Of a DNA stretch of 8,960 nt, positions 1 through 5,119 are shown piece after piece. Position numbers and translations under genes: made by a program. This DNA comes from Candidatus Omnitrophota bacterium (GTDB taxonomy: Bacteria; Omnitrophota; Koll11; Zapsychrales; Fredricksoniimonadaceae). The notes beneath the pieces were generated by a model that searched no databases, was not told the DNA's origin, and saw nothing but the letters and a program-made list of their open reading frames with translations. Numbering within the stretch: the first letter of the stretch is position 1; every line of letters begins with the position of its first letter. The stretch covers positions 1 through 8,960 of the forward strand of contig JADFXE010000050.1 of the NCBI GenBank assembly GCA_015233705.1. The letters run 5' to 3'.

Positions 1-13
1 TCCTGATTTCTGT

Positions 14-32
14 TATTGTCATTATCATAAAC
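14..32. promoter_or_regulatory. Candidate Fur-like operator in the iorA promoter
   Basis: An AT-rich near-palindrome centred on ATTATCATAA (21-30) matches about 13 of 19 positions of the classical Fur box (reverse orientation). It lies between the -35 and -10 boxes, where a bound repressor would block RNA polymerase. A related and better site stands in front of the sensor gene (5073-5091). Iron control would make sense for IorA, which carries two [4Fe-4S] clusters. The base composition is AT-rich, so a chance match is quite possible. Confidence 0.25.
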
Positions 33-43
33 ATTTGTATAAT
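16..43 (+). promoter_or_regulatory. Sigma70-type promoter of iorA
   Basis: A TTGTCA -35 box (16-21, five of six consensus bases) is separated by 16 nt from a perfect TATAAT -10 box (38-43). Transcription would be expected to start around 50-53, and the ATG of iorA is at 53, so the transcript would have essentially no leader. No Shine-Dalgarno sequence is visible before that ATG, which agrees with leaderless initiation. The promoter assignment rests on consensus match and position only. Confidence 0.55.
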
Positions 44-52
44 TTACGTCCT

Positions 53-1783
53 ATGAGCGAGAATTCGAACATCTGTTTTCTTTCCGGCGACGAGGCCCTG
101 GCCCAGGGCGCGTACGAGGCGGGATTGGCCTTTGCGGCCGCGTATCCCGGAACGCCATCCACCGAGATCCTGGAATATCTTTCGCGGTTCCCTGAGGTCA
201 ATTCCCAGTGGTCGGTGAACGAGAAGGTGGCCTATGAGGTGGCCTATGGCGCTGCGGTCGCCGGCGTCCGTTCCCTTTACGCCTCTAAGCATGTGGGGTT
301 GAACGTGGCCATGGACCCGCTCATGACCTCGGCCTACACGGGGATCAATGCGGGATTCGTTATCGTGACCGCGGATGACCCTGGCCTTCATTCCTCCCAG
401 AACGAGCAGGACAATCGCCTGATCGCACGCTTTGCGAAGCTGCCGCTCTTGGAGCCTTCAAGCCCGTCGGAAGCCAAGGCGTTCTTTCCTTATGCCTTTG
501 AGTTGAGCGAGAAATTCGATACACCGGTCCTGGTCCGCATCACGACCCGTGTGGCGCACACCAAAGAGAATGTGACGCTGGGGGAGCGCCGGGAAGCTCC
601 GGCGCGCGGGTTTAAGCCAGACCCGGCCAAATATGTCATGGTGCCGCGCAATGCCTTTCTGCGGCATGTCGCGCTGGAGAAACGTCTTTTGGCGCTTCAG
701 GAGGAAGCGGATAAGAGTCCGCTGAACCGCGTTGAGCTCAATGACCCCGGCCTTGGCATTATTGTTGATAGCGTCTCGTACCTTTATGCCAAAGAGATAT
801 TTCCAAGCGCCTCTTTCCTGAAGCTTGGTTTTGTTTATCCTTTTCCGGAAAAAATGATTCGTGAGTTTGCGGGTAAGGTCAAAGAGGTCCTGGTCATCGA
901 GGAGCTCGAGCCTTTTATCGAGGAGGAAGTGGCGCGAGTGGGGATCAGGCACCGCGCCAAACATCCCAGCTGGCGGATCGGCGAGCTGACGCCGGGCGAC
1001 ATTCAGGCCGTGGCCGACGGCAAGGAAAAGGTCCTGGAATCGGCCACGACCCGCAAGCCGGTCATGTGTCCGGGCTGTCCGCACCGGGGCGTTTACAGCG
1101 TTCTCAGGAAATTGAAACTGACCGTGACCGGCGACATCGGCTGTTACACGCTCGGCGCGCTACCGCCTTTGGGCGTCATGCAGACGTGCCTGTGCATGGG
1201 CGCCGGCATTACGATGTTCGAAGGTTTTCGCAAAGTTCTTGGCAAGGATGTGGTCGGCGTCATCGGTGACTCGACCTTTGTCCATTCCGGCATCACAGGG
1301 CTGGTGAATGCGGTTTACAACCTGACCCGCGGACTGATCATTATTCTGGACAATTCCACGACCGCCATGACCGGCACCCAGCCGCATCCGGCAACAGGTG
1401 AGACGATCAAGGGTGTGCCGACCAAGAAGCTGGTGTTGGAAAACCTTTGCAAAGCTTGCGGGGTTGATCAGGTGGACGTTGTCTCGGCGTATGACACAGA
1501 GCAACTTGAAGAAGTTATCAAGGCGCGGGTCAATGCAGATGCGCTTTCGGTTCTGATCGCGCGGACACCCTGCAAACTGATCGACAAGAAGAAACGTGAG
1601 CCGGTGACCTTTACAGCGGAGCATTGCAAAAAATGTGGGCTGTGTCTTAATGTCGGCTGTCCGGCGCTGTCCAAGGCTGAGGACGGGATGATCAAGGTCG
1701 ATAAAAGTTATTGCGTCGGCTGTTACGTCTGCGTTTCGTATTGCAAGTTCGATGCGTTGAAGAAAACGGCGGCAGCGTCCTGA
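53..1783 (+). CDS. iorA: Indolepyruvate ferredoxin oxidoreductase, alpha subunit
   Basis: This is the large, catalytic subunit of the cytosolic enzyme that oxidatively decarboxylates aryl pyruvates (indolepyruvate, phenylpyruvate, hydroxyphenylpyruvate) to aryl-acetyl-CoA, reducing ferredoxin; the reaction is reversible in this family. The protein is 576 residues, close to the usual length. The N-terminal pyrimidine-binding part carries AYPGTPSTE (about 30-38). The TPP domain has CPGCPHRG (339-346) and GDSTF (405-409) followed by a DN pair near 433. The C-terminus holds two ferredoxin motifs: C525-C528-C531-C536P (the CxxCxxCxxxxCP variant of this family) and C554-C557-C560-C564. The frame also opens at a TTG at 35, but that lies ahead of the -10 box, so the ATG at 53 is preferred. 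It is the first gene of an iorA-iorB-paaK-ACT-TatD cluster. Identification is firm; the exact aryl substrate is inferred. Confidence 0.95.
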   Translation: MSENSNICFLSGDEALAQGAYEAGLAFAAAYPGTPSTEILEYLSRFPEVNSQWSVNEKVAYEVAYGAAVAGVRSLYASKHVGLNVAMDPLMTSAYTGINAGFVIVTADDPGLHSSQNEQDNRLIARFAKLPLLEPSSPSEAKAFFPYAFELSEKFDTPVLVRITTRVAHTKENVTLGERREAPARGFKPDPAKYVMVPRNAFLRHVALEKRLLALQEEADKSPLNRVELNDPGLGIIVDSVSYLYAKEIFPSASFLKLGFVYPFPEKMIREFAGKVKEVLVIEELEPFIEEEVARVGIRHRAKHPSWRIGELTPGDIQAVADGKEKVLESATTRKPVMCPGCPHRGVYSVLRKLKLTVTGDIGCYTLGALPPLGVMQTCLCMGAGITMFEGFRKVLGKDVVGVIGDSTFVHSGITGLVNAVYNLTRGLIIILDNSTTAMTGTQPHPATGETIKGVPTKKLVLENLCKACGVDQVDVVSAYDTEQLEEVIKARVNADALSVLIARTPCKLIDKKKREPVTFTAEHCKKCGLCLNVGCPALSKAEDGMIKVDKSYCVGCYVCVSYCKFDALKKTAAAS

Positions 1784-2043
1784 GGAGTGCATCAGGTCAC
1801 GGCGTGTCCTCTCGCTCAAATCGGCCGTCTTTTTCTTGAAGGAAGGGAAGCCGGCCTCCATTCGCTCGAAGACATGCCGTAACTTGATGTACGCATTGGA
1901 AGGACCTGAGGAGAATGGCCGGCGCGAATTAGGAGGAGCTTTCCATTGTTATGAGAAAAAGATCCTCCGCTTGAGCGACGGGCATAGTCCGCAGGTCGTG
2001 AAAACAGTGCTATTCAAAATAATGAAAGAGCGTCTCGGATCTC
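1784..2043 (+). other. iorA-iorB intercistronic region with nested inverted repeats
   Basis: This 260-bp gap is unusual because iorA and iorB commonly abut. It contains a perfect 7-bp inverted repeat, GCCGGCC (1850-1856) with GGCCGGC (1917-1923). That stem can be extended inward by ATTC/GAAT (1860-1863 with 1913-1916) and CTC/GAG (1865-1867 with 1908-1910). Inside its loop, ATGC-c-GTA (1874-1881) can pair with TACGCAT (1890-1896). A second hairpin over a Shine-Dalgarno sequence follows at 1932-1968. No U-tract terminator follows any stem. A 54- to 71-codon frame crosses the region and ends 8 bp inside iorB, but its third positions are about half GC, lower than neighbouring genes, and its product is not recognisable. 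The region may be a structured control element or a decayed gene; the pairing was judged by eye. Confidence 0.35.
1931..1974 (+). promoter_or_regulatory. Strong Shine-Dalgarno, 7-codon minicistron and possible sequestering hairpin
   Basis: AGGAGGAG (1931-1938) is one of the strongest ribosome-binding sequences in the window, yet it precedes no substantial gene. The first ATG after it (1951) opens a frame of seven codons, MRKRSSA, ending in TGA at 1972-1974. Within that tiny frame TCCTCC (1963-1968) is exactly complementary to GGAGGA (1932-1937), so the ribosome-binding site could be hidden in a 6-bp stem with a 25-nt loop. This arrangement resembles a leader peptide or translational switch ahead of iorB. 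A chance purine-rich stretch cannot be excluded. Confidence 0.25.
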
Positions 2044-2532
2044 ATGGTTGACAAGACAACAAACATTCTTTTTTGCGGCACCGGCGGACAGGGCGTGCTC
2101 AAGGCGGCCGAGGTCGCCTGTTGGGCCGCGATCTTTGCCGGATTCCATGCCAAGAAATCCGAGGTCCACGGCATGGCCCAGCGCGGCGGCTCGGTGGAGT
2201 CGCACGTCCGTTTCGGCAGGAAAGTGTTCTCGCCGCTCATTACCAAAGGCGCCTGCGATATTCTGGTGCCTTTTTATCCTGATGAGGAAGCGCGTCTGCG
2301 CAGCTTTCTCAAACCCGGAGGGATCGATCTTTTGCCCTGCCTGGACAAGTTCCGTCAGAAGAGCGTTCCGCCGATCTTCTTGAACACATTTCTCCTGGGC
2401 GCGCTGGCCGGCCAGCTGACTCTTTCCAAAGAGGCCTGGATGAAGGCGATCGGACAGGAGTTCCATAATAAAAGGCTTGAAGACAACATCAGGTTCTTTC
2501 TCGCGGGCTGGGAAGAGGAGGCGGCGGCATGA
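2044..2532 (+). CDS. iorB: Indolepyruvate ferredoxin oxidoreductase, beta subunit
   Basis: This is the small, gamma-type subunit that pairs with IorA to form the aryl-pyruvate:ferredoxin oxidoreductase. The N-terminus carries the family hallmark GTGGQGV (12-18), followed by KSEVHGMAQRGGSV (38-51). At 162 residues it is shorter than the roughly 190-200 usual for IorB. The compression appears after PGG (91-93), where homologues have a longer loop before the conserved NTFLLGAL segment (114-121). The ATG at 2044 is the first start ahead of the glycine-rich motif; the ribosome-binding site is weak (AAAGAG at 2025-2030, 13 nt away), so translation may depend on upstream structure or coupling. Its stop overlaps the paaK start in an ATGA. 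No sign of truncation at either end, so the short form is probably natural. Confidence 0.92.
   Translation: MVDKTTNILFCGTGGQGVLKAAEVACWAAIFAGFHAKKSEVHGMAQRGGSVESHVRFGRKVFSPLITKGACDILVPFYPDEEARLRSFLKPGGIDLLPCLDKFRQKSVPPIFLNTFLLGALAGQLTLSKEAWMKAIGQEFHNKRLEDNIRFFLAGWEEEAAA
2514..2521 (+). promoter_or_regulatory. Ribosome-binding site of paaK inside iorB
   Basis: A purine-rich AGAGGAGG lies about 7 nt ahead of the paaK ATG at 2529 and within the last codons of iorB. With the 4-bp ATGA overlap it supports the ATG at 2529 as the start and implies coupled translation of iorB and paaK. Confidence 0.7.
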
Positions 2533-3824
2533 TCTGGAATGAGAAGGCAGAATGCGCTTCGCGCGCGGACATGAGAAAGCTCCAATCCGAGCGGCTGAAG
2601 AAAATGGCCGCTCTTTTATGGAGAAATAATCCGGTCTACCGCCGGCGTTTTGAGCACGCCGGCATCGCGCCCGCCGGGATCAAGGATATCCGCGACATCA
2701 AGCGGCTTCCCTTTACGGTCAAGGAAGACCTGCGCGACAATTACCCCTTTGGTCTTTTTACGGATTACAAAGACACGACCGAGATCCACGTCTCCAGCGG
2801 CACGACGGGAAATCCCACGGTCGTGGGTTACACCAAGGAAGATCTCAAGCTCTGGTCAGAGGTCATGGCCCGGAGCCTGGCTTTGGCCGGCGCCGAGCCG
2901 GGAGACATGATCCAGATCGCCTACGGCTACGGCCTTTTTACCGGCGGGCTTGGGTTCCATTACGGCGCGCTCGAGATGGGGCTTAAGGTCATTCCCACAT
3001 CCTCAGGACAGACCAAGCGGCAGCTTAAGCTCATGACCGACTTTCGTCCGCGCATTCTCGGTTGCACCCCCAGCTACGCTCTTTTCATGCTGGATGAAGC
3101 GCGGGCCATGGGCATGGACCCCAGAACCAGTTCCTGGGAGATCGGCATTTTCGGCGCCGAGCCCTGGAGCGAGTCCATGCGCAAGCAGATTGAACAGTCC
3201 TGGGACATGCTCGCCACCGACGTCTACGGCCTTTCCGAGATCATCGGCCCCGGTGTGTCGCAGGAGTGCCCGCACAAGTGCGGCCTGCATCTTCAGTGGG
3301 ATGTGTTTTATCCTGAAGTGATCGACCCCAAGACCGGGGAAGAGGTCAAGGAAGGCGAGCGCGGGGAACTTGTTATTACGACGCTGACCAAGCGCGGCAT
3401 TCCGCTCTTGCGCTACCGCACGCGCGACATTGTCACCATCACTTACGAAAAATGCCGCTGCGGCCGCACGACGCCCCGCATCAGCAAGATCCTGGGCCGG
3501 ACAGATGACATGCTCATTATTCGCGGCATTAATGTCTTTCCCTCGCAAATCGAATATGTGCTCCTTAAGATCGAAGGGACCCAGCCGCATTATCTTTTGG
3601 TCGTCGAACGGGAGAACAACCTGGACACGCTCGAGGTCTGGGTTGAAGTTGAAGAGAAGATGTTTTCCGATGAGATCAAGCAGCTGCGCGCTTTGGAGGA
3701 AAAGATCAAGCGCGAGATCGAGAACGTCCTGGGGATCGACGTCAAGGTCAAGCTGGTCGAGCCCAAGTCGATCGAGCGCAGCGAAGGCAAGGCCAAGCGC
3801 GTGATCGACAAGAGAAAAATTTAA
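2529..3824 (+). CDS. paaK: Phenylacetate-CoA ligase (AMP-forming arylacetate-CoA ligase)
   Basis: This cytosolic enzyme of the adenylate-forming superfamily converts phenylacetate or a related arylacetate, ATP and CoA into the aryl-acetyl-CoA through an acyl-AMP intermediate. At 431 residues it is full length for PaaK. The phosphate-binding loop is SSGTTGNP (89-96). The aromatic-pocket segment is YGYGLFTGG (132-140), followed by GAEPWSE (209-215) and YGLSE (233-237). The hinge and C-terminal domain are marked by RYRTRD (295-300), LGRTDDMLIIRG (322-333) and a C-terminal lysine segment SEGKAKR (418-424). Two cysteine pairs, C247/C251 and C309/C311, could form a small metal site (inference). The 4-bp overlap with iorB ties it to the aryl-CoA product of IorAB, so it may either release or supply aryl-acetyl-CoA. 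It is probably one of the anaerobic PaaK paralogues found beside ior genes, not part of the aerobic paa ring-epoxidation pathway, since no other paa genes are present. Confidence 0.93.
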   Translation: MIWNEKAECASRADMRKLQSERLKKMAALLWRNNPVYRRRFEHAGIAPAGIKDIRDIKRLPFTVKEDLRDNYPFGLFTDYKDTTEIHVSSGTTGNPTVVGYTKEDLKLWSEVMARSLALAGAEPGDMIQIAYGYGLFTGGLGFHYGALEMGLKVIPTSSGQTKRQLKLMTDFRPRILGCTPSYALFMLDEARAMGMDPRTSSWEIGIFGAEPWSESMRKQIEQSWDMLATDVYGLSEIIGPGVSQECPHKCGLHLQWDVFYPEVIDPKTGEEVKEGERGELVITTLTKRGIPLLRYRTRDIVTITYEKCRCGRTTPRISKILGRTDDMLIIRGINVFPSQIEYVLLKIEGTQPHYLLVVERENNLDTLEVWVEVEEKMFSDEIKQLRALEEKIKREIENVLGIDVKVKLVEPKSIERSEGKAKRVIDKRKI

Positions 3825-3857
3825 CGGCCAGACGTCAGACGAAAAGAAAGGTCTTCT

Positions 3858-4280
3858 ATGACACATGTTCAGCTTTCCATCTTCCTGGAGAATAAAAAAG
3901 GCCGGCTTTACGAAGTCTGCTCTTTTCTCGGCGAGCACAAGGTCAATATCCGTGCCTTGACCGTGGCCGAATCAGACAATTTCGGTGTCCTACGTCTTTT
4001 AGTCCGGGACCCGCACGCCACGGCCAACCTTCTTAAGGACAATGGTTTTGTGGTCAACGAGACCGAGGTCGTTCCGGTCGAGGTTGATGACCGGCCGGGC
4101 GGCCTGGCCAAGGTTTTGGGTGCGATCAACAAGCATCACATCAATGTCGCGTACATGTACGGTTTTGTGGAGCCTTCATCCAGCAAGGCCATGATGGTCT
4201 TCCGGTTCGATGATGCCAAAAAGGCGCTTGAGGTGCTTAAGGCGGAGCACATCAAGATTGTCGAGAAAGGCATGTGCTGA
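3858..4280 (+). CDS. Tandem ACT-domain protein, probable amino-acid sensor
   Basis: This is a 140-residue protein made almost wholly of two ACT domains, about 1-66 and 71-137. Each shows the ACT pattern of an opening beta strand, a helix with a glycine-bearing turn (ENKKGRLYEV; DRPGGLAKVL) and a following strand (VNIRALTV; INVAYMYGF). ACT domains bind amino acids, often at dimer interfaces. There is no catalytic or DNA-binding domain. The ATG at 3858 follows AAAGGT (about 3847-3852), a good ribosome-binding site. Its place between paaK and a hydrolase gene, downstream of iorAB, matches the repeated genomic pairing of such stand-alone ACT proteins with ior/paaK clusters. I infer that it senses an aromatic amino acid and modulates an enzyme of this cluster; the ligand and partner are not shown by sequence. 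Confidence 0.85.
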   Translation: MTHVQLSIFLENKKGRLYEVCSFLGEHKVNIRALTVAESDNFGVLRLLVRDPHATANLLKDNGFVVNETEVVPVEVDDRPGGLAKVLGAINKHHINVAYMYGFVEPSSSKAMMVFRFDDAKKALEVLKAEHIKIVEKGMC

Positions 4281-4283
4281 CCC

Positions 4284-5033
4284 GTGCTGCAGGACACGCA
4301 TATCCACATCCAGGACATCAAGTCTTCCGAAGGAATGACGCAGTTCATCACCGCCTGTGAGGCCGCGGGGTTTGGGCGGTTCTTTGACTGCGCGATCACG
4401 CCGGCTGACTGGCCGACGATCAGATCGCTGGCCGAGAACGATCCGCTGATCGTTCCTTTTTTCGGTTTCCATCCCTGGTTTGCCGACCTGGCAGATGATA
4501 AGAGTTTGAAAAATTTGGAAGAATATCTGGCCTGGCCGCGCGCCCTGGCAGGGGAGATGGGGTTGGACAGGGCACGCAAGAACATTGACTTTGAACTCCA
4601 GAAAGATGTTTTTGCCCAGCAGCTTGTTCTGGCCGAGAAATTCAAAAAGCCTTTTGCGGTTCACTGTGTCCGCGCCTGGGGCGAGACGATCAAGCTGATC
4701 CGGGCCCACGCGCCTGGCCTGCGTTTTCTGATGCATTCCTTTAACGGGGCCAAAGAGATCGCCCAGGAAATTTCGCAGATGGGTGGGTATTTTTCAATCT
4801 CCGTCAGACAATTTCTTAAGCCTGATGATCAGGCGCAGATTGTTTTTCAAAGTCTTCCCGAGGACCGGATACTCATCGAGACCGATTTCCCTTACCAGGT
4901 CAAATGGACCAATCCCCAGGATTATGCCCAGGCTGTCTGTCAGGGTTACGAGACGGCGGCGGCCTGGAAGGACCTTCCGACGGATCAATTCATCCAGAAG
5001 ATCTTTGCCAACGGCACAGCCTTCACGGCCTGA
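4284..5033 (+). CDS. TatD-family metal-dependent hydrolase
   Basis: This 249-residue protein has the TatD/amidohydrolase TIM-barrel signature. The metal ligands are visible in order: DTHIH (D4, H6, H8), the GFHPW segment (61-65), GEMGLD (E91), VHC (H127), MHSF (H151) and ETDFP (D201). TatD proteins are metal-dependent nucleases or hydrolases in the cytosol; the substrate of this member cannot be told, and it departs from the commonest wording (GEIGLD, ETDSP) in places. The start is GTG at 4284, because the preceding in-frame codons contain the TGA that ends the ACT gene and the next ATG lies after the metal-binding DTHIH. A GAGAAAGG stretch (4263-4270) is the only visible ribosome-binding candidate, 13 nt upstream, so coupling to the ACT gene 3 bp away is likely. 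No obvious Rho-independent terminator follows. Confidence 0.85.
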   Translation: MLQDTHIHIQDIKSSEGMTQFITACEAAGFGRFFDCAITPADWPTIRSLAENDPLIVPFFGFHPWFADLADDKSLKNLEEYLAWPRALAGEMGLDRARKNIDFELQKDVFAQQLVLAEKFKKPFAVHCVRAWGETIKLIRAHAPGLRFLMHSFNGAKEIAQEISQMGGYFSISVRQFLKPDDQAQIVFQSLPEDRILIETDFPYQVKWTNPQDYAQAVCQGYETAAAWKDLPTDQFIQKIFANGTAFTA

Positions 5034-5072
5034 ACTCTTCTTCTTCCCTTGAATATCTCGACTGCATTAAAT

Positions 5073-5091
5073 TATTATGATAATCTTAATC
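5073..5091. promoter_or_regulatory. Candidate Fur-like box before the CHASE/PAS sensor gene
   Basis: By eye this 19-bp site matches 15 of 19 positions of the classical Fur consensus. It includes the uninterrupted TGATAATC core (5078-5085) and a perfect 11-bp odd palindrome ATTATGATAAT (5074-5084). It ends about 28 bp before the ATG of the sensor gene and lies in the short AT-rich gap after the TatD gene. Possible -10 hexamers overlap it (TATGAT at 5076-5081, GATAAT at 5079-5084), so a bound protein would block transcription. The related site in the iorA promoter makes a shared regulator conceivable. No regulator is encoded here, so the identity is inferred. Confidence 0.35.
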
Positions 5092-5104
5092 TGTATTTTA
5101 CTAC

Positions 5105-5114
5105 TACTCGAGTA
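5105..5114. repeat. Perfect 10-bp palindrome at the sensor gene start
   Basis: TACTCGAGTA is a perfect 10-bp palindrome ending 5 nt before the ATG at 5120, where a ribosome-binding site would be expected. No Shine-Dalgarno sequence better than GAG is present. It could be an operator half-site or a chance feature. Confidence 0.3.
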
Positions 5115-5119
5115 CAGAC

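Noticed and set aside
35..52. Upstream TTG start extending iorA by six residues
   Set aside because: It sits just ahead of the perfect -10 box, so it would not be on the main transcript; the six residues also lack family similarity.
1823..1856. GGCCG...CGGCC with a T-run (TTTTT at 1830-1834) after iorA, considered as a Rho-independent terminator
   Set aside because: The T-run lies in the loop, not after the stem, so it does not have terminator geometry.
1160..1861. Long - strand open frame (233 codons) opposite the 3' half of iorA
   Set aside because: It is a shadow of the iorA coding sequence; the iorA motifs, including both ferredoxin clusters, are on the + strand.
1998..2023. Weak promoter before iorB (AATAAT at 2018-2023)
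   Set aside because: No acceptable -35 box at 16-18 nt spacing; at most three of six bases match.
1836..2051. A + strand frame of 71 codons (TTG start) or 54 codons (ATG at 1887) filling the iorA-iorB gap and ending 8 bp inside iorB
   Set aside because: No ribosome-binding site precedes either start, the product resembles nothing I recognise, and third-position GC (about half) is below that of the neighbouring genes. It may still be a small protein coupled to iorB, so it is described under the intercistronic region.
3003..3938. Long - strand open frame (311 codons) opposite paaK
   Set aside because: It lies entirely opposite well-supported paaK and the start of the ACT gene, its translation is low-complexity and unrecognisable, and such frames arise from the codon bias of the real gene.
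5012..5050. Possible terminator after the TatD gene
   Set aside because: Only 3-4 bp of GGC/GCC pairing and a mixed C/T tract follow; this is too weak to call.
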